Assembly (NCBI RefSeq): GCF_042610495.1
Contig: NZ_JBHGAP010000007.1
Span: 62,001 to 126,000, forward strand
Direction: 5' to 3'
DNA length: 64,000 bases
From: RU20A sp042610495
Lineage (GTDB): Bacteria; Pseudomonadota; Alphaproteobacteria; Rhizobiales; Rhizobiaceae
The translations under genes were made by a program, and so were the position numbers. The notes beneath the pieces are model-generated. The model made no database searches. It was given only the letters and a program-made list of their open reading frames with translations, and was not told where the DNA came from. Positions 1 to 11,810 of the stretch are shown piece after piece (the first letter of the stretch is position 1; every line of letters begins with the position of its first letter).

Positions 1-759
1 GAAGGCGAAGCCCGAGAAGGCGACGGAGGCGCCAAGCTCGTTGCGCAGGTAGAGTGCGCTCCAGTCCAGCACGGCGCCTTCGGGCACCATGGAGAACAGC
101 GCCATGATCCCGACCAGCCAGGGCAGGAGTGTCTTCGGCAGGCTCAGCTTTTCCTTCTTGGTTTCCGGGTGCGGTGCGTCGCGCAGCGTGATCGGCCAGG
201 CGATTGCCAGCATGAGCGCCGCAATGATGGTGACGATGACGGCATGGGCGGTGATGCCGAGCGAGCCCATGGTGATGCCGCCGACGCCCGCGCCCAGCAC
301 GCCCCCAAGACTCCAGAAGGCGTGGCAAGAGGACATGATCGCCCGGCGCATCGATTTTTCAACCTCGATCGCATTGGCGTTCATCGCCACGTCCATGGCG
401 CCGAGAAAGGCGCCGAGGGCGACCATGCCGAGGAAACCCGTCCAGAGATTGGGGACGAAGGTCATGACCAGCAGCATGGGCGTGAGGAAAACGCCCGATA
501 CCAGCGTCACCTGCCGCGAGCCGAGCTTTGCCGACAGCGCGCCCGCCACCGGCATCAGCAGCAGCGAGCCGATGCCGAAAGCGAGAACGAGCAGGCCGAG
601 CACGCCTTCGGAGACGCCGAGCCGGTCCTTGAATTCCGGGATCTTCGGAACCCAGCTGCCCATGACGAAGCCGTTCATCAGGAAGAGAAGGGAGACGGCG
701 ATGCGGGTCTTCGGCGCGAAGCCGGCCGCAGCAGGGCTGGCGGGGTGCATGGTGCTCAT
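1..759 (-). CDS. MFS transporter, YbjJ-like (C-terminus outside the window)
   Basis: The minus strand is open from the ATG at 759 to base 1, giving 253 residues with no stop, so the gene continues past the window edge. The protein begins with a short polar stretch and then alternates hydrophobic helices. At least seven membrane segments are visible, with an MFS-type loop (about residues 75-85, AKLGSR) between TM2 and TM3 and a cytoplasmic, charged stretch near residues 198-210 that fits the loop between the two halves. The start is preceded by GAGG eight bases upstream; an in-frame ATG at 765 is too close to that site. The gene begins 10 bp after the stop of the DeoR regulator, so the two probably form one transcript and the regulator probably controls the transporter. 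The substrate cannot be read from sequence; a sugar or sugar-like metabolite is the usual partner of DeoR proteins, which is inference. Confidence 0.85.
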   Translation of the reverse strand, partial: MSTMHPASPAAAGFAPKTRIAVSLLFLMNGFVMGSWVPKIPEFKDRLGVSEGVLGLLVLAFGIGSLLLMPVAGALSAKLGSRQVTLVSGVFLTPMLLVMTFVPNLWTGFLGMVALGAFLGAMDVAMNANAIEVEKSMRRAIMSSCHAFWSLGGVLGAGVGGITMGSLGITAHAVIVTIIAALMLAIAWPITLRDAPHPETKKEKLSLPKTLLPWLVGIMALFSMVPEGAVLDWSALYLRNELGASVAFSGFAF

Positions 760-769
760 CGGCATGTCC

Positions 770-1582
770 TCAAGGCGTGGCAGACTTTAGAAGGGCGTTT
801 GTGTCCGCGGGCCCGGCGCGGAGGATGGTGGCGCCGCCGGCGGCAATGCCGGCCACAAGGGCCGCATCGGCATCGGCCTCCACCACAAGGGTCAGGCTGG
901 AGCTGAGCGGCATGACCTGGAAGGCCGCGGCATGGGTCAGCTTCTCGTTGGTGGCGGCGGCGAGCGTGCGGCGGGCGGCCGCCGCGGCCATGCGCTTGAA
1001 GACGGCATCCTCGTAGACATCAGCGGCAAGCCCATGATCCGCGGTGATGCCGCAGGCGCCGATCAGGCAGAGATCCGGGCGGATCTGGTCGAGCTGGCGC
1101 AGCGCCGTCGCATCGATGGCGGCGCCGACGGCCGGGTCTATCTTGCCGCCGATGAGGATGAGCTGCGTTGACGGCCGCGTGACCAGCTCGGCGGCAATGG
1201 CCGGCGTGTTGGTGACGGCGGTGATGTGCATGTCTGCCGGCAGGTTGCGCACCACGGCGAGATTGGTGGAGCCGGCATCGAAGAAGACGACCATGCCCTC
1301 CTCGATCAGCGTGGCGGCGGCGGCGCCGAGCAGCGCCTTGCGGTCCGGTGCTTCGGCGATGCGTTCGACAAGCGGCCGCGTGCTGCCGCGCGGCAGGAGC
1401 GCGCCGCCATAGACCCGCTCGCATTCGCCGCGGGCCGCCATTTCCCTGAGGTCGCGCCGCACCGTGTCTTCGGACACGGCAAAGTCCCGCGCCAGCTTCT
1501 GTGCAAGAACACGGCCTTTGGCGTGCAATTCGGAAAGAATGAGCGCCTGCCGTTCGCTGACGAGGTGATCGATCGCTGTCAT
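770..1582 (-). CDS. DeoR/GlpR-family transcriptional regulator
   Basis: 270 residues, the usual length for the family. Residues about 8-62 form the DeoR winged helix-turn-helix, with the recognition helix in VSEDTVRRDLREM and the following wing GGAL. The C-terminal DeoR sensor domain (about 78-235) carries the phosphosugar-binding signature FFDAGSTN near residue 100. Members of this family bind phosphorylated sugars or sugar alcohols and usually repress the adjacent transport or catabolic genes. Here the neighbour is an MFS transporter 10 bp downstream on the same strand. The upstream gap to pyc is about 130 bp and contains the pyc terminator, so the gene has its own promoter. The ligand is unknown. 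Confidence 0.9.
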   Translation of the reverse strand: MTAIDHLVSERQALILSELHAKGRVLAQKLARDFAVSEDTVRRDLREMAARGECERVYGGALLPRGSTRPLVERIAEAPDRKALLGAAAATLIEEGMVVFFDAGSTNLAVVRNLPADMHITAVTNTPAIAAELVTRPSTQLILIGGKIDPAVGAAIDATALRQLDQIRPDLCLIGACGITADHGLAADVYEDAVFKRMAAAAARRTLAAATNEKLTHAAAFQVMPLSSSLTLVVEADADAALVAGIAAGGATILRAGPADTNALLKSATP

Positions 1583-1644
1583 CAGTCTTTATCCGGTATG
1601 AATCGGTAAAAACGTGCATAAAACATGCGGCATGATCGTGCAAG

Positions 1645-1676
1645 AACGAAAATGCCCGGCGCGCCGGCCGGGCATT
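1645..1676 (-). terminator. Rho-independent terminator of pyc
   Basis: On the minus strand a GC-rich inverted repeat (AATGCCCGG pairing with CCGGGCATT, 1651-1676) is followed directly by a T-rich run (TTTTCGTTCTT). It lies about 40 bp after the pyc stop codon, in the correct orientation for pyc. Confidence 0.8.
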
Positions 1677-1716
1677 CATGGAATCCATTTCTCGGGACTG
1701 GAGACTGGAACGATCG

Positions 1717-5172
<3,456 letters not shown>

Positions 5173-5322
5173 GTCGGACTCCTCAGTAGACTTGAAGGGA
5201 GAATGCTGCACTGCACAGCAAATTAATAGCGCCTTTTTAGAGAAGCGCAATTTGAGAAATGGCCGCTGCCTGCAAACCGAAGCAATTGCCCTCAGGCGCG
5301 ACAACCAGCAGCTTGAATCGAT

Positions 5323-6060
5323 TTAGGAAACCAGTCCCATTCGAAATGCAACAGCGACGGCGTGATGGCGGTTCCGGGCCTGCAGCTTGTCCTGAAGAGC
5401 GCTCATGTACCAATCGACCGTGTGCCGGGAGAGCCCGAGTTCGGCCGAAATCTCATTCGACGTCATGCCTTCTGCGAGATGCTGGAGAACTTCGAGTTCA
5501 CGCCGGGTCACCTGAACATCCGCGACGGCATCGCAGCGTGCGTCCTGCGGGCCGGCCAGGTCGGACAGCTTCAGAAAGATCTTTTTGGCGAGGCCTTCGA
5601 ACAGGGTCATTTCCATCGATGTGAGGCTGACCTGCTGTCCGCCGATCGAAAGGAAGCCGAGAAGCCCGGTGCGCCCGTGGACAGGGAAGATATAGCCGTC
5701 CTTCAGGCCAAAAATGCGGGCTTCCACCATCATGCGGTCCATGCGTTTGCGGTGCGGGTCGCCGGCAAAGGCGGCAAGCGCCTCCTGCCAGCGGAAGCCG
5801 TGGCGGGAGCGGCCCAGATAGCGCACGGTCGGATCAATCAGCACATACTTGCGCTCGACATAGGTTTCTCCCCAGCCCGCCGGCCAGCGGGCGCTGAGCA
5901 CCGGATGCGTCATTTCGCCCGCGCTGCGATGGCGGCGAAACACGCCATGGAAATCGAAGCCACAGCGTTGCAGGACAGTCTCGAATTCGGCTGTGACCTC
6001 CGCGGGTCGGCGCAACTCGTCGATGGCGGGAAGGAATTGAAGCAGCAGGCTCGCGGTCAT
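5323..6060 (-). CDS. expR: LuxR-type regulator with autoinducer-binding domain, ExpR-like
   Basis: 245 residues. The N-terminal part (about 15-160) reads as the acyl-homoserine-lactone binding domain, including the WGETYVERKYVLIDPTVRY stretch that contributes conserved W, Y and D residues. The C-terminal LuxR helix-turn-helix (about 178-240) contains TRRELEVLQHLAEG and SRHTVDWYMSALQDKL. The start at 6060 gives the usual family length and follows an AGGA box; longer readings would extend into the ndvA promoter. No luxI-type synthase is in the window, so it is an orphan receptor here. In Sinorhizobium meliloti, expR lies between pyc and ndvA, exactly this position; there it controls exopolysaccharide and motility genes in response to long-chain AHLs. 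The symbol rests on family plus synteny; ligand and regulon are inferred. Confidence 0.8.
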   Translation of the reverse strand: MTASLLLQFLPAIDELRRPAEVTAEFETVLQRCGFDFHGVFRRHRSAGEMTHPVLSARWPAGWGETYVERKYVLIDPTVRYLGRSRHGFRWQEALAAFAGDPHRKRMDRMMVEARIFGLKDGYIFPVHGRTGLLGFLSIGGQQVSLTSMEMTLFEGLAKKIFLKLSDLAGPQDARCDAVADVQVTRRELEVLQHLAEGMTSNEISAELGLSRHTVDWYMSALQDKLQARNRHHAVAVAFRMGLVS

Positions 6061-6308
6061 CAAAAAATGTCCTGTGAAACATCCTGAGCCCGACCCGGTT
6101 CGGAAGCATCCCGATGTGTGCGGCGCACCATTCAGGACAGGTTCATCTAACGGGGCGGATAATGCTGAAATGAAATTTGCAATCGTATCGGTTGTAAAAA
6201 TAGCGACCCTCACGTCGCGATGTAAAGGTCTGGTCGCAAAAGCGGCCGAGGGTGCTCCCAGCCCGGTCCGGCCGCCGCCCGTGAGACGCTGAGAAAGGGT
6301 AAGTAATC

Positions 6309-8066
6309 GTGACGTTGTTCCAAGTTTATGCGCGGGCCCTGCGATACCTTTCGACCAACCGGCTCCGCGTCGGATCCGTCGTGGCGGCAAACGTCGTCCT
6401 GGCGGTCATTACCATCGTCGAGCCCATCCTGTTCGGTCGCATCATCGATGCGATCTCGAAGCAGACCGATGTGGCAACCATGCTCCTGATGTGGGCAGGC
6501 TTCGGCGTTTTCAACACCATTGCCTTCGTCCTGGTCGCCCGTGAGGCAGACCGGCTGGCGCATGGGCGGCGCGCAAGCCTGATCACCGAAGCTTTCGGCC
6601 GGATCATTTCCATGCCGCTCTCCTGGCACAGCCAGCGCGGTACCTCAAACGCGCTGCATACGCTGCTGCGGGCCTGCGAGACGCTGTTTGCCCTCTGGCT
6701 CGAATTCATGCGCACGCATCTGGCCACCGCCGTCGCGCTGGTGCTGCTGGTGCCGACCGCCTTTGCGATGGACTTCCGTCTTTCGATCGTGCTGGTCGTG
6801 CTCGGCATCTCCTATGTCATCGTCGGCAAGGTGGTGATGGACAAGACGCGTGATGGCCAGGCGGCTGTCGAGAGCCATTACCACACCGTCTTCTCGCACG
6901 TGTCGGACTCCATCAGCAACGTGTCGGTCGTGCACAGCTACAACCGTATCGAGGCTGAGACCCGCGAGTTGAAGAAGTTTACGGAGCGGCTGATTTCGGC
7001 TCAGTTTCCGGTTCTCGACTGGTGGGCGCTGGCCTCCGCGCTCAACCGCATCGCATCCACCATCTCGATGATGACCATTCTCATCATCGGCACGTTCCTC
7101 GTGCAGCGTGGCGAGATCGGTGTGGGCGAGGTCATCGCGTTCATCGGCTTTGCCAACCTGCTGATCGGTCGCCTCGACCAGATGAAGGCCTTCGTGACGC
7201 AGATTTTCGAAGCCCGGGCGAAGCTCGAGGACTTCTTCGAACTGGAAGATTCCGTCCGCGACCGCGAAGAGCCGGCCAATGCCATCGACCTGAAGGATGT
7301 TCGTGGCGAGGTGGTGTTCAACGACGTGTCGTTCGACTTCGCCAATGCCACGCAGGGCATGCGCAACGTGTCCTTCTCGGTGAAGGCCGGCCAGACGGTT
7401 GCGATCGTCGGTCCGACTGGCGCCGGCAAGACCACGCTGGTCAACCTCCTGCAGCGCGTTCATGAGCCGAAGTCCGGTTCGATCACCATCGACGGTGTCG
7501 ATATCTCGACGGTGACGCGCAAGTCGCTGCGCCGCTCCATCGCCACGGTGTTCCAGGATGCCGGCCTGCTCAACCGCTCGATCCGTGACAATATCCGTCT
7601 CGGCCGCGAGACGGCGACGGCGGAAGACATCCAGAAGGCTGCCGATGCGGCCGCCGCGCATGAGTTCATCGAAAGCCGCCTGAACGGCTACGACACCCAT
7701 GTCGGCGAGCGTGGCAACCGTCTGTCGGGCGGCGAGCGCCAGCGCATCGCAATCGCGCGCGCCATCCTGAAGAACGCGCCGATCCTGGTGCTGGACGAGG
7801 CGACCAGTGCGCTGGACGTGGAAACGGAAGAGCGGGTCAAGACGGCGATCGACAATCTGCGCCGCGACCGCACGACCTTCATCATCGCGCACCGCCTGTC
7901 GACGGTTCGCGAGGCCGACCTGGTGATCTTCATGGATCGCGGCCAGGTGGTCGAGATGGGCGGGTTCCACGAACTCAGCCACAGCAACGGCCGCTTCGCC
8001 GCCCTGCTGCGCGCCAGCGGTATCCTGACGGACGACGAGGTGCGCAAGACGCTGACGGCGGCCTGA
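6309..8066 (+). CDS. ndvA: Cyclic beta-1,2-glucan exporter, ABC transporter NdvA/ChvA
   Basis: 585 residues, a fused permease-ATPase half transporter that acts as a homodimer in the inner membrane to move cyclic beta-1,2-glucan to the periplasm. The N-terminal half (to about 310) has six membrane helices and NdvA-characteristic stretches such as EPILFGRIIDAIS and HSQRGTSNALHTLLRACET. The ATPase half has Walker A GPTGAGKTTL (about 366-375), signature LSGGERQR (about 476), Walker B ILVLDEAT and the H-loop IIAHRLST. Translation starts at a GTG, 9 bases after AAGGG; the resulting MTLFQVYARALRYL agrees with known NdvA N-termini. The synthase ndvB lies on the opposite strand about 5 kb away. NdvA is needed for nodule invasion in Sinorhizobium and ChvA for attachment and virulence in Agrobacterium. 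Confidence 0.97.
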   Translation: MTLFQVYARALRYLSTNRLRVGSVVAANVVLAVITIVEPILFGRIIDAISKQTDVATMLLMWAGFGVFNTIAFVLVAREADRLAHGRRASLITEAFGRIISMPLSWHSQRGTSNALHTLLRACETLFALWLEFMRTHLATAVALVLLVPTAFAMDFRLSIVLVVLGISYVIVGKVVMDKTRDGQAAVESHYHTVFSHVSDSISNVSVVHSYNRIEAETRELKKFTERLISAQFPVLDWWALASALNRIASTISMMTILIIGTFLVQRGEIGVGEVIAFIGFANLLIGRLDQMKAFVTQIFEARAKLEDFFELEDSVRDREEPANAIDLKDVRGEVVFNDVSFDFANATQGMRNVSFSVKAGQTVAIVGPTGAGKTTLVNLLQRVHEPKSGSITIDGVDISTVTRKSLRRSIATVFQDAGLLNRSIRDNIRLGRETATAEDIQKAADAAAAHEFIESRLNGYDTHVGERGNRLSGGERQRIAIARAILKNAPILVLDEATSALDVETEERVKTAIDNLRRDRTTFIIAHRLSTVREADLVIFMDRGQVVEMGGFHELSHSNGRFAALLRASGILTDDEVRKTLTAA

Positions 8067-8096
8067 TCCGACCCTCCTGTCTTTATCCGTTCCGTG

Positions 8097-8132
8097 CGGC
8101 CGCTCTCCTTCCGGGGGCGGCCGTTTCGTTTT
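8097..8132 (+). terminator. Rho-independent terminator of ndvA
   Basis: Stem CGGCCGC (8097-8103) pairs with GCGGCCG (8117-8123) and is followed by TTTCGTTTT, 30 bp after the ndvA stop codon. Confidence 0.8.
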
Positions 8133-8214
8133 GCGCAGCCTTCATGTTCCTGCGGCCGGAACCATTGGGCATCTGCCGGCTTTCCCTGTCACCCTCAACC
8201 GATGGAGACGGACA

Positions 8215-8412
8215 ATGCGTGATATCGAGCACAAGCAGGACAAGGCCGCTGCCAAGCGCAGCGAGGAAACGAAAAAAAGCGGTGTGATCACCGCAGGGCC
8301 GAAGGCGCATGCCAATGAAGGCAAGCCCGACGATGTCGCGCCGCCCGCCAAGAGCGTGCCGAAGAAGGCCTCCGCCAAGGTTGGCGCCGGCAAGCACGCA
8401 ACGCACCACTGA
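8215..8412 (+). CDS. Small Lys/Ala-rich hypothetical protein
   Basis: 65 residues, highly charged (Lys, Glu, Asp rich) with an Ala/Lys/His-rich tail ending KHATHH. There is no signal peptide and no hydrophobic segment. An in-frame upstream start exists, but the ATG at 8215 has GGAG seven to eight bases before it (ATGGAGACGGACA), which decides the start. The gene stands alone between the ndvA terminator and a bidirectional terminator, so it is its own transcription unit. The composition suggests a soluble, disordered, possibly nucleic-acid-binding or stress-related peptide. I do not recognise a family, and the function is unknown. Confidence 0.55.
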   Translation: MRDIEHKQDKAAAKRSEETKKSGVITAGPKAHANEGKPDDVAPPAKSVPKKASAKVGAGKHATHH

Positions 8413-8477
8413 ACCGTCACGAGGATGTCGGCATGGGGCCGCAGGGCCTTGCGCCGGCTCCGTGCCGCCTCAACAAA

Positions 8478-8510
8478 ACGGCCTCCCGAGACGTGCTCGG
8501 GAGGCCGTTT
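8478..8510. terminator. Bidirectional terminator between the small ORF and katG
   Basis: A 13-bp perfect stem (ACGGCCTCCCGAG with CTCGGGAGGCCGT) around a 4-5 base loop. A T-run follows on the plus strand (TTTGTTTG) and on the minus strand (TTTTGTTG), so it can stop both the small plus-strand gene and katG, whose stop codon is about 20 bp away. Confidence 0.85.
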
Positions 8511-8532
8511 GTTTGTCGATGGTCCGCTTGCC

Positions 8533-10710
8533 TTACGCGGTAACGTCGAAGCGATCGGCGTTCATGACCTTGGTCCAGGCAGCGACGAAGTCCTTGACGA
8601 ACTTCTCCTTGTTGTCGTCCTGGGCATAGACTTCTGCATAGGCGCGCAGGATCGAGTTGGAGCCGACGACCAGATCGACACGGCTTGCCGTGTACTTGGT
8701 GGCGCCGGTCTTGCGATCGCGGATGTCGTAGCTGTTCTTGCCGGTCGGCACCCAGCTATAGGCCATGTCCGTCAGCGTCGTGAAGAAGTCGGTCGTGAGT
8801 GCCCCGACCTTGTCGGTGAAGACGCCGTGCGCCGTGCCGCCATGGTTGGTGCCGATGACGCGCAGGCCGCCGATCAGGACGGTAAGTTCCGGCGCGGTCA
8901 GGCCCAGAAGCTGGGCACGGTCGAGCAGCATTTCTTCAGGCGTGACGACATAGTCCTTCTTCTGGAAATTCCGGAAGCCATCGGCGGCCGGTTCCAGATA
9001 GGCGAAGCTTTCGGCATCCGTCTGCTCGGCGGTTGCATCGCCACGGCCGGCGGTGAAGGGCACGGCAATGTCGAAGCCGGCAGCCTTGGCGGCCTGCTCG
9101 ACGCCGTAATTGCCGGCGAGAACGATCACGTCGGCGATGCTGGCACCGGTTTCAGCGGCGATCGGCTCGAGGGCGGCGAGAACCTTGGCAAGGCGTGCCG
9201 GCTCGTTGGCTTCCCAGTCCTTCTGCGGGGCGAGGCGGATGCGGGCACCGTTCGCGCCGCCGCGGAAGTCGGACTGGCGGAAGGTGCGGGCGCTGTCCCA
9301 GGCGGTGGCAACGAGATCGGCAACCGGCAGGCCGGCGGCAGCGATCTTCGCCTTGACGGCGGCAACGTCATAGTCGGTGCGGCCGGCCGGGATCGGATCC
9401 TGCCAGATCAGGTCTTCCTGCGGCACGTCGGGGCCGAAGTAGCGGGCCTTGGGGCCCATGTCGCGGTGGGTCAGCTTGAACCAGGCGCGGGCGAAGACGT
9501 CGGAGAAGTAATCCTGGTCGTCTTTGAACTTCAGCGAGATTTCCTTGTAGATGGGATCGACGCGCAGTGCCATGTCGGCGTCGGTCATCATCGGCATGAC
9601 GCGGATGGACGGATCCTCCACATCGACCGGCTTGTCTTCTTCCGCGATGGAGATCGGCTCCCACTGGGTGGCACCGGCCGGTGTCTTCACGTGGTGCCAT
9701 TCGTGGCCGAAGAGCATCTTGAAGTAGCCGTTGTCCCACTTGGTGGGCTCGCTCGTCCAGGCGCCCTCGAGGCCCGAGACGACCGTGTCACGGCCGATGC
9801 CGCGACCCTTGGTGTTGACCCAGCCGAGACCCTGGAACTCGGGACCTGCGGTTTCCGGGTCCGCGCTCAAATCGGCGGCGCTGCCATTGCCATGGCACTT
9901 GCCGATCGTGTGACCGCCGGCGGTCAGCGCAACGGTTTCCTCGTCGTTCATGCCCATGCGGGCGAAGGTCTCGCGCATCTGGGCGGCGGTGGCGAGCGGA
10001 TCGGACTTGCCGTTCACGCCTTCCGGGTTGACGTAGATGAGGCCCATCTGCACGGCGGCCAGCGGGTTTTCCAGCGTGGCGGGCTTCGTCACGTCGCCGT
10101 AGCGGCCGTCGCTCGGCGCCAGCCATTCCTTTTCGTCACCCCAGTAGGTGTCCTTTTCCGGATGCCAGATGTCTTCACGGCCGAAGGCAAAACCGAAGGT
10201 CTTCAGGCCGGCGGCCTCGTAGGCGATGGTGCCGGCAAGCGCGATGAGGTCGGCCCAGGAGATCTTGTTGCCGTACTTCTTCTTGATCGGCCACAGAAGG
10301 CGACGGCCCTTGTCGGTGTTGACGTTGTCCGGCCAGGAGTTCAGCGGTGCGAAGCGCTGGTTGCCGGTGTTGGCGCCGCCGCGGCCATCGGTGGCGCGGT
10401 AGGAGCCGGCGGCGTGCCAGGTGACGCGGGCCATCATGCCGACATAGGTGCCCCAGTCGGCCGGCCACCAATCCTGGCTTTCGAACATCAGCTTGTGGAG
10501 GTCGGCCTTGAGCGCGGCGACGTCGAGCTTCTTCAGTTCTTCACGGTAGTCGAAGGCCGGGCCCATCGGGTTGGTCTTCGCATCGTGCTGGTGCAGGATG
10601 TCGAGGTTCAGGGCGTTCGGCCAGAATTCGGTGACGGATTTGCCCTGGGCGGTATTGCCGCCATGCATGACCGGACATTTGCCGGCCAGATCCTTGTTGT
10701 GTGCGTCCAT
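8533..10710 (-). CDS. katG: Catalase-peroxidase KatG
   Basis: Heme enzyme that removes hydrogen peroxide by catalase and peroxidase activity. 725 residues, the normal length, made of two homologous peroxidase-like domains with only the N-terminal one active. The distal triad is in RVTWHAAGSYR (about residues 87-97) and the proximal heme-ligand His in GGHTIGKCHG (about 260). All three partners of the Met-Tyr-Trp adduct needed for catalase activity are present: the Trp before the distal His, the Tyr in GLIYVNPEG and the Met in RETFARMGMND. The start at 10710 has GGAGAG five bases upstream; an alternative in-frame start seven residues earlier (10731) lacks such a site. Divergent from oxyR, which is the usual activator of katG in rhizobia. 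Confidence 0.97.
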   Translation of the reverse strand: MDAHNKDLAGKCPVMHGGNTAQGKSVTEFWPNALNLDILHQHDAKTNPMGPAFDYREELKKLDVAALKADLHKLMFESQDWWPADWGTYVGMMARVTWHAAGSYRATDGRGGANTGNQRFAPLNSWPDNVNTDKGRRLLWPIKKKYGNKISWADLIALAGTIAYEAAGLKTFGFAFGREDIWHPEKDTYWGDEKEWLAPSDGRYGDVTKPATLENPLAAVQMGLIYVNPEGVNGKSDPLATAAQMRETFARMGMNDEETVALTAGGHTIGKCHGNGSAADLSADPETAGPEFQGLGWVNTKGRGIGRDTVVSGLEGAWTSEPTKWDNGYFKMLFGHEWHHVKTPAGATQWEPISIAEEDKPVDVEDPSIRVMPMMTDADMALRVDPIYKEISLKFKDDQDYFSDVFARAWFKLTHRDMGPKARYFGPDVPQEDLIWQDPIPAGRTDYDVAAVKAKIAAAGLPVADLVATAWDSARTFRQSDFRGGANGARIRLAPQKDWEANEPARLAKVLAALEPIAAETGASIADVIVLAGNYGVEQAAKAAGFDIAVPFTAGRGDATAEQTDAESFAYLEPAADGFRNFQKKDYVVTPEEMLLDRAQLLGLTAPELTVLIGGLRVIGTNHGGTAHGVFTDKVGALTTDFFTTLTDMAYSWVPTGKNSYDIRDRKTGATKYTASRVDLVVGSNSILRAYAEVYAQDDNKEKFVKDFVAAWTKVMNADRFDVTA

Positions 10711-10883
10711 CTTGCTCTCCATGGGTCTCAAGGGATTGCGGTCCGATCAGTGCCGGAAGAATGCGGTGCGGTCAGGGCATCGAGGCCCGTCACCCTTCTC
10801 CTCCGATACCGGTGTCAGTGGGCTACCAGAGCCCTCTCATAAATTCCAATTGTATATTCTAAAGACACCGATATAAAAATCTT
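10711..10883. promoter_or_regulatory. Divergent katG–oxyR control region
   Basis: This 173-bp region separates the two starts. The segment closest to oxyR (about 10838-10883) is sharply AT-rich, with short dyads such as GATATAAAAATC and AATTGTATATTC, as expected for an OxyR tetramer site. I could not align a full OxyR consensus by eye, so exact half-sites are not claimed. Regulation of both genes from here by OxyR is inferred from the gene pair. Confidence 0.45.
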
Positions 10884-11804
10884 ATGACAAACCTGTCGAT
10901 GAAACATCTGCGCTACTTCGACGCCCTGGCGCGCATCGGCCATTTCGGCCGGGCGGCGGATGATTGCGCCGTGTCGCAGCCAGCGCTGTCGATCCAGATC
11001 CGGGAGCTTGAGGAGCTGATCGGCGCGAAGCTCGTGGAGCGCGGTGGACGGCGGGCGGCACTGACGGTGCTGGGCGAGCAGTTTGCCGAGCGGGCACGGG
11101 CGATCCTTCAGTCGGTCGATGAACTCGAGGGGCTGGCACGGGCGGCGCGGGGGTCATTCTCGGGCCAACTGCGGCTCGGCGTCATCCCGACCGTGGCGCC
11201 CTATCTTCTACCCGGTCTCATCAAGGCGCTCGCGGCAACCTATCCCGATCTCGATCCTCGCCCACGCGAGGCGGTGACGCGCAAGCTGATCCGCGATCTC
11301 GCGGAAGGGCGGCTCGATGCTGCCGTCGTGGCGCTTCCGGTCTCCGAGCCGCTTCTGGAGGAGGTCTCGCTGTTTCGCGAGGAGTTCGTGCTGGTGCGGG
11401 CCGTGGAGGATGCGGAAAAGCCGGTGCCGAGTTCCGAACGTCTGACCGAGATGCGGCTGCTGCTTCTGGAGGAGGGACATTGCTTCCGGGAGCAGGCTCT
11501 CTCCTTCTGCAGCGTCAGCACGGCCTCGCCGCGCGATCTCATGGAGGGAAGCTCGCTCTCGACGCTGGTGCAGATGGTCAGCGCCGGCATCGGCGTGACG
11601 CTCATCCCGCAAATGGCGGTGGAGACGGAGACGCGTTCGGCCACCGTTTCCATCGCGCGCCTGCGCGAGCCAAGGCCATCGCGGACGATCGGCATGGTGT
11701 GGCGCAAGACCAATCCGCTCTCGGTCCAGCTCAACCTGGTGGCGGAGATCGTTCGCGAGGTCGGGCTAAGGAAAGTCGGACTGACGGCCGATCCCCTGGA
11801 TTGA
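10884..11804 (+). CDS. oxyR: Hydrogen-peroxide-sensing regulator OxyR (LysR family)
   Basis: 306 residues. N-terminal LysR helix-turn-helix (about 4-63, HLRYFDALARIGHFGRAAD then QPALSIQIRELEE). The sensor domain carries the diagnostic redox pair GHCFREQALSFC near residue 203: two cysteines separated by eight residues, the same spacing and context as C199/C208 of E. coli OxyR, so peroxide sensing by disulfide formation is well supported. There is no good Shine-Dalgarno before the ATG at 10884, but the N-terminus fits the family. Divergent from katG and convergent with the OpgC-like gene, ending 6 bp from it. Confidence 0.95.
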   Translation: MTNLSMKHLRYFDALARIGHFGRAADDCAVSQPALSIQIRELEELIGAKLVERGGRRAALTVLGEQFAERARAILQSVDELEGLARAARGSFSGQLRLGVIPTVAPYLLPGLIKALAATYPDLDPRPREAVTRKLIRDLAEGRLDAAVVALPVSEPLLEEVSLFREEFVLVRAVEDAEKPVPSSERLTEMRLLLLEEGHCFREQALSFCSVSTASPRDLMEGSSLSTLVQMVSAGIGVTLIPQMAVETETRSATVSIARLREPRPSRTIGMVWRKTNPLSVQLNLVAEIVREVGLRKVGLTADPLD

Positions 11805-11810
11805 AGCGCC

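Noticed and set aside
8425..10842. 805-codon open frame opposite katG
   Set aside because: Antisense shadow of an intact catalase-peroxidase; it also runs through the bidirectional terminator.
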